The notes under the pieces: generated by a model
What the model saw: only the letters and a program-made list of their open reading frames with translations
What the model was told of the DNA's origin: nothing
The model's database searches: none
Shown: positions 7,512-15,350 of the stretch, one piece after another
How positions within the stretch are numbered: position 1 is the first letter of the stretch
Layout: every line of letters begins with the position of its first letter
NCBI GenBank assembly: GCA_900556845.1
Contig: USQO01000018.1
Coordinates: 1 to 30,697, forward strand
Direction: 5' to 3'
From: an uncultured Bacteroides sp.
GTDB lineage: Bacteria; Bacteroidota; Bacteroidia; Bacteroidales; Bacteroidaceae
DNA: 30,697 nt
Made by a program: the position numbers and the translations under genes

Positions 7512-9149
7512 ATGATGGAAATACCCAAACTGCATTATTTCGATAAACCTCTAAATCCGGACGAACGCCCCAAGCAGTTTACCTATCCGCTTCATTATAC
7601 CCCGCATCCATGGACGATGGAAGCAGCCCGCCAAGTGCAGGACTATCTGAGCCAGCGCACCGACTGGAGTCGGGAGTTACAGGCAGGTAAAATGTTCGGG
7701 GTGCTCGTAGTGGAAACTCCGGAACACGCCATAGGCTTTCTGGCCGCCTTCTCGGGCAATCTGGCCGGAAGCAACCAGCATACCTATTTCGTCCCGCCCG
7801 TGTACGACCTGCTGCAACCCGACGGCTTTTTCCGAATAGAAGAAGCACAGATATCGGCCATCAACGACCGTATCCGCTGCTACGAAAATGCTCCGGAATA
7901 CAGACTGGCACGCGAAGAGCTGCAAACCCTGAAAAAACGGGCCGAAGAAGCGCTGCTCCTGGCACGCCAGCAAGAAAAAGAAGCCAAAAGACTGCGCGAA
8001 GAAAAAAGAAAAAGCGGACACCTCACCGACGAGGAGCAGGCTGCCCTGATTCGCGAAAGCCAGTTTGGCAAGGCCGAACTGAAGCGGCAAAAGACGGCAT
8101 GGCAAAGCCGGATAGACGAACAGCAACAACAGGTAGCACTCTACGAAAAAGTGATAGAAAACTGCAAGCAGGAACGGAAACAGCGGTCGGCTGCCCTGCA
8201 AATGCGACTGTTCGGAGCTTTCAACATGCTGAATGCGCGGGGAGAAACCAAAGACCTGTGCGCTATCTTCGCTCCCACTTCTCAAGGCGTTCCTCCGGCC
8301 GGCGCAGGCGAATGCGCTGCCCCGAAGCTGCTGCAATACGCCTATCAGCATCAGCTCAAGCCACTGGCCATGGGCGAATTCTGGTGGGGTGCCTCACCCA
8401 AGGAAGAAATCAGGCATCACGGACATTTTTACCCCTCGTGCAAAGGCAAGTGCGAACCGATACTGGGCCACATGTTGCAGGGACTGGACGTTGAACCCAA
8501 TCCGCTGCTGGCCGATACATTCCGCAATGCCGCACTCGAAATCGTATACGAAGATGCATGGCTGGTAGTCGTAAACAAACCGGCCGGCATGCTTTCCGTC
8601 CCGGGTAAAAACGATCTGGATTCGATACAGCAGCGCCTCATGCAGCGTTATCCCGAAGCCGAGGGTCCGCTCATTGTACACCGGCTGGACATGGCTACCT
8701 CCGGATTGTTGCTGGCCGCAAAGACCAAGGAGGTACACCAGGCATTGCAAGAGCAGTTTGAAAACAGGACTATCCGCAAGAGATACACGGCACTGCTCGA
8801 CGGTAAAGTGGCCGAAAAAGCCGGACGCATCACACTCCCACTCTGCCTGAACCCGATGGATCGCCCCCGGCAGATGGTAGACACAGTTCACGGCAAGGCT
8901 GCCATCACCGACTATCAGGTAATAGAGGAAACAGAAGCCTACACACGAGTGTATTTCTATCCGCATACAGGACGAACACACCAGCTGCGGGTACATGCCG
9001 CACACAAGGACGGACTGAATACTCCCATCAAGGGCGACGAGCTGTACGGAAGAAAAGCCGACCGCATGTATCTTCACGCCACCGAGCTGCATTTCATACA
9101 TCCCGTCACCGGCAAGGAAGTGCATGTAGCAAAGGAAGCTCCTTTCTGA
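7512..9149 (+). CDS. Large RluA-family pseudouridine synthase
   Basis: This enzyme isomerises uridine to pseudouridine in structured RNA. The C-terminal third is a typical RluA domain: NKPAGMLSVPG, the catalytic motif VHRLDMATSGLLL with Asp393, and GRTHQLRVHAAH. The first 330 residues are an extension: a folded start, a highly charged coiled coil at about 125-240, then ECAAPKLLQYAYQH and a conserved His/Cys stretch (RHHGHFYPSCKGKCEPIL). I recall this long form (about 550 residues) in gammaproteobacteria and Bacteroidetes, annotated as acting on tRNA U32 and 23S rRNA U746, so the target is inferred. The gene starts ATGATG, so the start is ambiguous by one codon. It follows ispE by 4 bases. An ispE-rluA pairing has no obvious metabolic logic. 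Confidence 0.88.
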   Translation: MMEIPKLHYFDKPLNPDERPKQFTYPLHYTPHPWTMEAARQVQDYLSQRTDWSRELQAGKMFGVLVVETPEHAIGFLAAFSGNLAGSNQHTYFVPPVYDLLQPDGFFRIEEAQISAINDRIRCYENAPEYRLAREELQTLKKRAEEALLLARQQEKEAKRLREEKRKSGHLTDEEQAALIRESQFGKAELKRQKTAWQSRIDEQQQQVALYEKVIENCKQERKQRSAALQMRLFGAFNMLNARGETKDLCAIFAPTSQGVPPAGAGECAAPKLLQYAYQHQLKPLAMGEFWWGASPKEEIRHHGHFYPSCKGKCEPILGHMLQGLDVEPNPLLADTFRNAALEIVYEDAWLVVVNKPAGMLSVPGKNDLDSIQQRLMQRYPEAEGPLIVHRLDMATSGLLLAAKTKEVHQALQEQFENRTIRKRYTALLDGKVAEKAGRITLPLCLNPMDRPRQMVDTVHGKAAITDYQVIEETEAYTRVYFYPHTGRTHQLRVHAAHKDGLNTPIKGDELYGRKADRMYLHATELHFIHPVTGKEVHVAKEAPF

Positions 9150-9186
9150 AACAGCCTGTTAACAAAGATAGAGTTCTGATAAAAAA

Positions 9187-9194
9187 TATTTTTG
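9187..9194 (+). promoter_or_regulatory. Candidate -7 element upstream of the Cys-rich gene
   Basis: TATTTTTG fits TAnnTTTG and lies about 90 bases before the ATG at 9285, giving a leader of about 80 bases. No good -33 box is visible, so support is weak to moderate. Confidence 0.4.
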
Positions 9195-9284
9195 AAGATA
9201 AACCTTTTACAGTAAACTTCATCTAACTTTCAAACGGCCGATAAAACAAAAAAAAATTGAATTAGAAATTTAAAACATGAACGT

Positions 9285-9803
9285 ATGAAAAAGATGCTTT
9301 TTACTTTAGCGTTTGCAGCCATCAGCTGCACTACTTTGTTTGCACAAAACATGCTTGAACCTCAGAAAAAACAGCGTAAACCCATTACCATAGAAAAGCA
9401 GGTAAACAGAATGGCCAATCAGCTTATGCTGGACGATGCTACGGCAGCTAAGTTTGCTCCTCTTTATAAAGAATATCTGGAAAGCCTGCAAGGCTGCTGC
9501 GCACAGAGTTGCTGTAAAAATACAGCTGCCTGCCCTAAAAGTAATGCCACGCTGACCGACAAGGAAATCGAAGCTCGCATAGAAAAACGTTTCGAAATGC
9601 AGCAGCAGAGACTGGACATTCAGAAAAAGTATTACGACAAGTTTAAAAAGATTCTGAATGCCAAACAACTGGAAAAAGTCTTTGCTCCACGCCCCAAAAT
9701 GGCTAAAAAGATGATTTGCCCGAAAGCACCTAAAGGCGACCCGATGGGTAAGTATTGTCCACAGGGCGGACCGGTTGTAAAAGATTTCCAGATTAAGAAG
9801 TAA
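9285..9803 (+). CDS. Exported Cys-rich protein, Spy/CpxP-like
   Basis: This encodes 172 residues with a clear Sec signal peptide (MKKMLFTLAFAAISCTTLFA, cleaved before Gln21). The mature part is basic and mostly helical (residues 36-70 and 90-135), with a pattern resembling small periplasmic Spy/CpxP-like proteins. Two features are unusual: a Cys cluster at 71, 72, 76, 77 and 83 in the loop between the helices, and a C-terminal Pro/Lys-rich tail with Cys145 and Cys158. The Cys cluster suggests metal binding or disulfide formation, but this is inference. Family membership is not certain; it could be an uncharacterised Bacteroides family. The gene stands alone, with a terminator 30 bases downstream. 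Confidence 0.75.
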   Translation: MKKMLFTLAFAAISCTTLFAQNMLEPQKKQRKPITIEKQVNRMANQLMLDDATAAKFAPLYKEYLESLQGCCAQSCCKNTAACPKSNATLTDKEIEARIEKRFEMQQQRLDIQKKYYDKFKKILNAKQLEKVFAPRPKMAKKMICPKAPKGDPMGKYCPQGGPVVKDFQIKK

Positions 9804-9832
9804 TTTTTTCTGCAGTACAATAAATTTAAAGA

Positions 9833-9870
9833 GAAAAGGCTGTCATTTTAAGGCAGCCTTTTCCTTTTAT
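9833..9870 (+). terminator. Terminator after the Cys-rich gene
   Basis: A 10-bp perfect stem (GAAAAGGCTG at 9833-9842 with 9854-9863) is followed by a T-rich tail. It lies between convergent genes and has A residues on the left, so it may also stop the leftward PspC transcript. Confidence 0.8.
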
Positions 9871-9925
9871 TTCAAAAGTATAAAGTTTTGTTATTTGCAC
9901 CCTATAATCAGAAAACAAGTACAGA

Positions 9926-11572
9926 CTATTTAGCTTCATTGACAGGAATCAGTATAAAATCAGTAGCCGACACCCAGGTCCCGCGCCATGGTTTTCCGGT
10001 AAAAGCCGGTACATTAGAAATGCCATAGCGCAACATACCTGGCTTTGTTACCACAATGCTATCCACAGCCACACGGCTCCAGCCATAACCCTTTCCGTCA
10101 TGACGTCCGCAGATTTCCTGATAGCGGATGCTGTCAGTCATCGAAAGCCCACCTGCAGCAATACGTTGCCGTGCTTCCTGCCAGATGCTACCCTGTTCAT
10201 GACCGCAAACCGGCACCATCTGTTTGTAAACAGAATCACCCAAACATGCATAGATAAAAGCACCCTCGCCGTTGCAACGTCCGACCGCCTCCAAACGGTA
10301 AATACCCGGCCTGACAGAATCGCTCTTTTCTATCTGATACTGCATGCGTCCGTCCACATTGTTCGAATGCAAATAACGCATTCCCCCGTTCTGGTAATGC
10401 TCTCCAATTGACACAAAACCCGTGCATCCATCATGATTCAGCACCTTCCAGTTTTCCTGTATTAAAGTACGATATTCCCAGCGAGGCACATAGAAGCCAT
10501 TAATCAGAAACTGTTTCTCATAGGTTCTTACCACAGAGATAGAAGTGAGCGTAGCAAAAGTGGCTGCCAAGACCAAAGCTCCCAGCCATAGGCCCAGCAG
10601 GGTATTACGCTTCACCGAAGTCATCTCGGCTGTATGTCCCCAAAGACGGCTCATCCAATAGATTATAGCATAAGCAGGAACAGCCAGCAAAACCAACAAA
10701 CCGACAGCCGATATAAAAAATCCTATATAGGTAAACATAGACAGCTGCTCCGCAGTCTGAAGCACCACTGCATCAACATCGTGGAAAAACAACGAGCCCA
10801 GACCATCGATCGAAGCATACAAAGCCACTCCGATGCAACAAGCCACAAAGAGCAGACCAAGCACGAGCATAACCGTTATACTTCCCAGAAATACATACAG
10901 CAGCACTTTGAAAAGACCGACAAACAAATCCATCACGAAGGACAAGCATCCTCGTGCCCGGCTTTCTGTCTTGGGCGACTTTACAAAATTTTCAACCTTA
11001 CCGGCACCGTTCAGAATTTCCTCACGAAGATTTTCCATGTTGACCGGCTCACCGCGCATGCGCAACTTGTCTTCGGATGTTTTGGCCTCCGGAATAATCA
11101 GCCAGCAGATTAAATAAATCAGCAGCCCTACCCCATTAGTTAAAAATACCAGTATAATAGCCAGAATACGAAGAGCCAACGTATCTATTCCGAAATAAGC
11201 AGCCACCCCGGAAAGCACACCGGCTATTTTCTTATCATCCAAATTACGGAACAGTTTCTTTTTAGGCTTCCCGACATGAGGAACCGCATCATCTTTTTCT
11301 TCCTCCCCATCCAGCTGCTCCGGACTTCCTATCCGCCGGATAATGGCCTCAATATGTTCTATTGTAATAGCCTCTACTCCGGTCTCTTTGAGCTCTGCCA
11401 TCAATTCCGCCACACGATGTTCAATATCATCGGCAATTTCATCACCGCCCTCGCGTCCGGCAAAATAACGCTTCATGTCTTCCTGATAACGGTAAAGCAA
11501 TTCATAGGCATCTTCGTCAATATTATATAATGCCCCAAACAGATTTATGGTAATGTTCTTTTTCATAGTCAT
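9926..11572 (-). CDS. PspC-domain integral membrane protein
   Basis: This encodes 548 residues. The first 95 form a soluble acidic-basic domain (NLFGALYNIDEDAYELLYRYQ, then IRRIGSPEQLDGEEE). A PspC domain follows near 105-165 (LDDKKIAGVLSGVAAYFGID, then a membrane segment ending in WLIIP). There are further hydrophobic segments near 210-250, 275-315 and 325-350. The last 190 residues are a predicted extracytoplasmic domain with no family I recognise. PspC proteins act in envelope stress in other bacteria. Here the start (MTMKK, ATG at 11572 or 11566) overlaps the PadR stop as ATGA, so translation is probably coupled. PadR-PspC pairs are common in Bacteroides, and the regulator is expected to control this gene. 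Confidence 0.88.
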   Translation of the reverse strand: MTMKKNITINLFGALYNIDEDAYELLYRYQEDMKRYFAGREGGDEIADDIEHRVAELMAELKETGVEAITIEHIEAIIRRIGSPEQLDGEEEKDDAVPHVGKPKKKLFRNLDDKKIAGVLSGVAAYFGIDTLALRILAIILVFLTNGVGLLIYLICWLIIPEAKTSEDKLRMRGEPVNMENLREEILNGAGKVENFVKSPKTESRARGCLSFVMDLFVGLFKVLLYVFLGSITVMLVLGLLFVACCIGVALYASIDGLGSLFFHDVDAVVLQTAEQLSMFTYIGFFISAVGLLVLLAVPAYAIIYWMSRLWGHTAEMTSVKRNTLLGLWLGALVLAATFATLTSISVVRTYEKQFLINGFYVPRWEYRTLIQENWKVLNHDGCTGFVSIGEHYQNGGMRYLHSNNVDGRMQYQIEKSDSVRPGIYRLEAVGRCNGEGAFIYACLGDSVYKQMVPVCGHEQGSIWQEARQRIAAGGLSMTDSIRYQEICGRHDGKGYGWSRVAVDSIVVTKPGMLRYGISNVPAFTGKPWRGTWVSATDFILIPVNEAK

Positions 11573-11916
11573 TCATTTTTAAGAATTTCTTGATTGTTTT
11601 TCAAATGTGACACCGTGTGTACCAGCTCTCCCCAAGCTGTATCCAGACCTTCCAGAAAAGCTCTTCCCTCGTCAGTCAGTTCATAATACTTCCGGGGAGG
11701 TCCCTGTGTAGACTCCTTCCATTCGTACATAAGCAATCCGTCTTTTTTGAGGCGGGTCAACAGAGGATAGAGCGTTCCTTCCACCACAATCAGTTCCGCT
11801 TCTTTCAGGCGGCTGATGATATCCGATGCATAAAATGCTTTCTCTCTAAGTAGCAGCAGCACACAGTACTCCAGCATTCCTTTGCGCATCTGTGATTTAG
11901 CATTTTCGATATTCAT
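11569..11916 (-). CDS. PadR-family transcriptional regulator
   Basis: This encodes 115 residues with a PadR winged helix-turn-helix: an N-terminal helix (NAKSQMRKGMLEYCVLLLL), YASDIISRLKEAELIVVEGTLYPLLTRLKKDGLL as recognition and wing region (residues 29-62), and PPRKYYELTDEGRAFL for the wing end. It is a short, single-domain form with a short C-terminal dimerisation helix. PadR proteins usually repress their own operon. The downstream PspC gene overlaps it by 4 bases, and a 19-base palindrome lies over its own promoter, which fits autoregulation. The effector is unknown. Confidence 0.93.
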   Translation of the reverse strand: MNIENAKSQMRKGMLEYCVLLLLREKAFYASDIISRLKEAELIVVEGTLYPLLTRLKKDGLLMYEWKESTQGPPRKYYELTDEGRAFLEGLDTAWGELVHTVSHLKNNQEILKNE

Positions 11917-11971
11917 AAGCTTTTAGTTTTTGGAGAAGTTTTGTTTTGGCCAAACATTTTTCTTCATGCCA

Positions 11972-12002
11972 CAAATATATGCATTACTTTAGTACTATGC
12001 AA
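11972..12002 (-). promoter_or_regulatory. padR-pspC promoter
   Basis: On the minus strand TATATTTG (11979-11972) matches the -7 consensus, with a TTG -33 box at 12002-12000. The spacer is 20 bases, the expected value. Predicted start near 11965, leader about 50 bases. The -33 box lies at the centre of the palindrome at 11993-12011. Confidence 0.75.
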
Positions 12003-12011
12003 TACATAGTA
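11993..12011. promoter_or_regulatory. Probable PadR operator palindrome
   Basis: TACTATGCAATACATAGTA consists of 7-bp perfect inverted repeats around CAATA. Its size and form fit known PadR-type operators (inverted ATG/CAT half sites). The centre coincides with the -33 box of the padR promoter, so binding should block RNA polymerase. Function is inferred. Confidence 0.65.
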
Positions 12012-12226
12012 GTATATTTTCTGTGGGTTTTATAAAAATATCTTCTCCACATACAAAACATTGTCTTCCCGATACCCCATTATCCTTACGTATCTTCCTT
12101 GGCTCGATTAAGACTAACGTGCGGCACAATTATGATGCAGGTACAGCACTTCCATCATGTAAGTTTATCTCAGCAATGAAACGATAGAAAGTGACCAGCA
12201 TCTGATAACTAAACTATAGAATATTA
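12012..12226. other. Intergenic stretch, no gene seen
   Basis: This is most of the 447-base gap between divergent padR and the MBOAT gene. The only supported elements in the gap are the padR promoter and operator on the left and the MBOAT promoter on the right. I see no coding frame with a credible start, and no strong hairpin here. Confidence 0.6.
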
Positions 12227-12258
12227 TTTGCTATTTCCTAATTATAATACTACTTTTG
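12227..12258 (+). promoter_or_regulatory. Promoter of the MBOAT-SGNH operon
   Basis: TTTG at 12227-12230 and TACTTTTG at 12251-12258 are both perfect matches to the Bacteroides -33 and -7 consensus, separated by 20 bases. Predicted transcription start is near 12265, giving a leader of about 100 bases to the ATG at 12364. Confidence 0.8.
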
Positions 12259-12363
12259 CAAAACATTATTACAACACTCTAATCCATACCCTTCTACCAT
12301 AAAAAAACAAGCATTTAAAAGGGATAAACATCTTTAATCTGTTTCAAAAAAACGTAACTCAAT

Positions 12364-13803
12364 ATGCTATTCAATTCTATAGAATTTTTATTGTACCTTC
12401 CTATTGTATTTTTACTCTATTGGTTCGTATTCAAATCATTACGTTGGCAAAATCTATTTGTCGTTATAGCAAGCTATGTATTTTATGGTTGGTGGGATTG
12501 GCGTTTTCTCCTACTCATTGCGCTAACCACCTTTTGCAGCTACCTAAGCGGTATAATTATAGAACGCTACGAAGGAAGCAGACAAAAACAAAAATGGGTA
12601 AGCGCAAGTAACATCATACTAAATCTGGCAATTCTGTGCCTATTCAAATATTGTAATTTCTTTGGCGAAAATCTAGCTATACTACTACGCTCTTTAGGAT
12701 GGGAAGCCGACTGGATAACCCTTGATATCCTGCTCCCTGTAGGTATCAGTTTCTATACATTCCAGGCATTAAGTTATACGATAGATGTCTATCAGCATAA
12801 AATAAAACCAACTCACGATATTGTAGCATTCTTTGCTTTCATCAGTTTCTTTCCCCAGCTTGTAGCAGGACCTATTGAACGTGCAACCAATCTTCTTCCC
12901 CAGTTTCTGAAAGAACGTAACTTTTCGTATGAGAAGGCTGTAGATGGAATGCGGCAAATTCTGTGGGGACTCTTCAAAAAGATGGTCGTTGCTGATAACT
13001 GTGCAATAGCTGTCAATACTATATTTGCTGACTATCAGGTACTGGAAGGTTCTCAACTGCTTTTAGGTGCCATATTCTTTACTTTTCAAATTTACGGAGA
13101 TTTTTCAGGATATTCGGACATCGCAATCGGCACAGCCAGACTTTTTGGTATCAACCTGATGCGTAACTTTAATTATCCATATTTTTCGAGAGATATTGCT
13201 GAATTCTGGCGTCGTTGGCATATTTCCCTCACTACATGGTTCCGCGATTACATTTATTTTCCTCTAGGTGGAAGCCGATGTGGCAAGTGGAAAACCATGC
13301 GCAATACTGCTATCATTTTTCTTGTCAGCGGATTCTGGCACGGAGCCAACTGGACATTCGTATGCTGGGGAGCTTATCACGCGCTTCTTTTCTTCCCTTT
13401 ACTGCTTTCAGGCAAGAACCGTAAAAACACCGATATTGTGGCTCAAGGACATTTACTTCCTTCTTTAAAAGAATTTTTCCAAATGGTCACTACCTTTATG
13501 CTGGCTGTTATCGGCTGGATTATATTTCGTGCAGAAACAATTCATCAGGCATGGGACTATATCGTATGTATGGTTACAAAGTTTCATTTCTCCATGCCTG
13601 CGCACGGGAAGGACCCATTAATATATATCGGAATTCTTCTAGTCATAGAATGGTTACAACGCGAAAAACAGTTCGGACTACAATTAGAAGAAAAGGGTAT
13701 ATTCCGGCATAAAGCAGTACGTTGGGCTATCTATTACATTATTTTCATCACAACATTTTTACTTGCCGGAAAACAAGAAGAATTTATTTATTTCCAATTT
13801 TAA
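12364..13803 (+). CDS. MBOAT-family O-acyltransferase
   Basis: This is an integral membrane acyltransferase of the AlgI/DltB type: it moves an acyl (usually acetyl) group to an extracytoplasmic acceptor. The 479 residues contain about ten hydrophobic segments, an N-terminal PIVFLLYWFVFK helix, and family motifs SFFPQLVAGPIERATNLLPQ (near 160-180), FWRRWHISLTTWFRDYIYFPLGG (near 280) and FWHGANWTFVCWGAYH with putative catalytic His326. It is 11 bases before the SGNH-like gene, the usual partner for acetyl transfer. The substrate is probably a surface glycan, but no sugar synthesis genes lie next to it. The reading frame is AT-rich compared with ispE and the RluA gene. Confidence 0.92.
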   Translation: MLFNSIEFLLYLPIVFLLYWFVFKSLRWQNLFVVIASYVFYGWWDWRFLLLIALTTFCSYLSGIIIERYEGSRQKQKWVSASNIILNLAILCLFKYCNFFGENLAILLRSLGWEADWITLDILLPVGISFYTFQALSYTIDVYQHKIKPTHDIVAFFAFISFFPQLVAGPIERATNLLPQFLKERNFSYEKAVDGMRQILWGLFKKMVVADNCAIAVNTIFADYQVLEGSQLLLGAIFFTFQIYGDFSGYSDIAIGTARLFGINLMRNFNYPYFSRDIAEFWRRWHISLTTWFRDYIYFPLGGSRCGKWKTMRNTAIIFLVSGFWHGANWTFVCWGAYHALLFFPLLLSGKNRKNTDIVAQGHLLPSLKEFFQMVTTFMLAVIGWIIFRAETIHQAWDYIVCMVTKFHFSMPAHGKDPLIYIGILLVIEWLQREKQFGLQLEEKGIFRHKAVRWAIYYIIFITTFLLAGKQEEFIYFQF

Positions 13804-13814
13804 ACTGAAATAAA

Positions 13815-14750
13815 ATGAAGAAATTTCTCATTCATGTAGGAATCTTTTCTCTATCGCTGATTTTATTGGCAGGAGGAATAGAATATATGCTACGACAAGT
13901 TCCTAATCCACTTGCCTTTAAGCGTAGCTTACTGGAAAACAATGCACAAAAAACAAAAACATTAGTTATTGGCAGTTCAGTAGTAAACTGTAGTGTCAAC
14001 CCCGTTTTTTTATCAGACAGCACATATAATCTGGCCATATCCGGAGAATGGTTCCGATTCAATCAGGCTTTACTGGAAAAATATATCGATGAACTCCCCC
14101 AATTAAAGCATGTAATATGGGGCATCTGCCTTCACTCACTATGGAGTGACGACAGCAAGGAAGTAGATGAAAGTAGTCTTATAAATCATAAAATCTATAT
14201 GGGAATAGCTCGTGAAGACGATTGTCTTCACAACGTAGAACTTCCCTATCTGGGGTCACTTGCTCTTCGAAAATGGTCTAAATACTATATACAAGGCCGC
14301 TCAACTATGCCCTGTGACTCGTTGGGGGTAGACCATAGTTACGATCATACAAAAAAAGAAAAAGACTGGTTGGAAGAAATTCCCCGTTTGGTACGAAATC
14401 AGCATAAACCTATGCTAGCAGACAAAAACGGTGAGCTTTACCGCACTAACATTCGCCGTATGCATGATGTAGCAAAACTATGCCATGAACGGGGAATCCG
14501 TCTTTATCTGGTTATGCCCCCTGTTCATCCAGATTACTACAGATTAGCAGACAAAAAACAATTGGAATTAACTCTTAAGGCTGCATCAGAAATTGCAAGC
14601 CAATGGAATAATGTAAGTTGCTATAATTATTTCAACGATTACCGGTTTACTGATGATGATTTTTATGATGGAAACCATCTGAATTCGACAATGGGAGCAG
14701 AAAAGTTTACCAAAATATTAAAAGAGGATTTATTTAATCAACAAAAATAA
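13815..14750 (+). CDS. Membrane-anchored SGNH-like acyl-transfer partner
   Basis: This encodes 311 residues with an N-terminal uncleaved signal/anchor (residues 4-25). The rest, outside the inner membrane, has SGNH/GDSL-like blocks: IGSSVVN (Ser54 or Ser55) and FYDGNHLNSTMGAEKF with Asp285 and His288, giving a plausible Ser-Asp-His set. A central region (KHVIWGICLHSLW) and a MPPVHPDYYRL segment near 240 also fit. Such proteins (AlgJ/AlgX-like, DltD-like) receive the acyl group from the MBOAT protein and pass it to the polymer. It is 11 bases behind the MBOAT gene and has the same AT-rich composition. The exact family is not named; the role is inferred. Confidence 0.75.
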   Translation: MKKFLIHVGIFSLSLILLAGGIEYMLRQVPNPLAFKRSLLENNAQKTKTLVIGSSVVNCSVNPVFLSDSTYNLAISGEWFRFNQALLEKYIDELPQLKHVIWGICLHSLWSDDSKEVDESSLINHKIYMGIAREDDCLHNVELPYLGSLALRKWSKYYIQGRSTMPCDSLGVDHSYDHTKKEKDWLEEIPRLVRNQHKPMLADKNGELYRTNIRRMHDVAKLCHERGIRLYLVMPPVHPDYYRLADKKQLELTLKAASEIASQWNNVSCYNYFNDYRFTDDDFYDGNHLNSTMGAEKFTKILKEDLFNQQK

Positions 14751-14815
14751 AAGCCTACACCGTTTTTCCGTAAAAATCAGCTATCTTTCTCCCGTATTCT
14801 AAAAAAGACGTAAAT

Positions 14816-15340
14816 ATGAACTTTCTGGAACTTGTAAATAAGCGGAAAAGCATACGCTCGTACACACACGAGCCAGTAGACCGTGCACTGATTGCACAAT
14901 GTATGGAAGCCGTACGGCTGGCTCCTTCGGCTTGCAACTCGCAGCCGTGGAAATTTATCGCAATAGACGACCCTGAACTGTTGCCCGAGATAAAGAAAGC
15001 CACCAGCAGCATGGGAATGAACAAGTGGATACACGATGTTCCGGTTATCATAGCTGTAGTGATGGAACGCGGTAACTTCACTTCGCAACTGGGTGGCCTC
15101 ATCAAACAAAAAGACTATGCCAATTATGACATCGGCATAGCCGTAGAACATTTCTGCCTGCAAGCGGCAGAGCTGGACCTGGGCACCTGTATCATCGGAT
15201 GGTTCGACGAAAAGAAGGTAAAGAAACTGCTTGGCACAGGCAAGCAGATTCCGCTGCTGATTGCCGTAGGACATCCTGAAAAGACTCCCGAAAGCAGGCC
15301 GCGGAAAAGTATGAACGATATTTTCAGTTGGAACAAATAG
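14816..15340 (+). CDS. Nitroreductase-family protein
   Basis: This encodes a 174-residue FMN-dependent oxidoreductase-like protein, shorter than classical NfsB (about 217). It contains the N-terminal FMN motif RKSIRSYTHEPVD (residues 10-22), the LAPSACNSQPWKF motif near 37-49, and the CIIGWFDEKKVKKLLG region near 128. These short forms are usual in anaerobes; the natural substrate is not known. It follows the SGNH gene by 65 bases with no clear terminator and only a weak -7 (TATCTTTC near 14782), so read-through is possible. Its stop lies 10 bases from that of a convergent peptidase gene. Confidence 0.9.
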   Translation: MNFLELVNKRKSIRSYTHEPVDRALIAQCMEAVRLAPSACNSQPWKFIAIDDPELLPEIKKATSSMGMNKWIHDVPVIIAVVMERGNFTSQLGGLIKQKDYANYDIGIAVEHFCLQAAELDLGTCIIGWFDEKKVKKLLGTGKQIPLLIAVGHPEKTPESRPRKSMNDIFSWNK

Positions 15341-15350
15341 CGGCCTAGTT

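Noticed and set aside
7677..9125. Minus-strand frames (224 and 243 codons) opposite the RluA gene
   Set aside because: Cys/Phe-rich shadow translations without start context or motifs; the RluA frame has a clear catalytic Asp.
9277..9288. Three-codon frame (ATG AAC GTA TGA) overlapping the start of the Cys-rich gene
   Set aside because: Too short to be meaningful; likely chance, though it ends on the ATG of the real gene.
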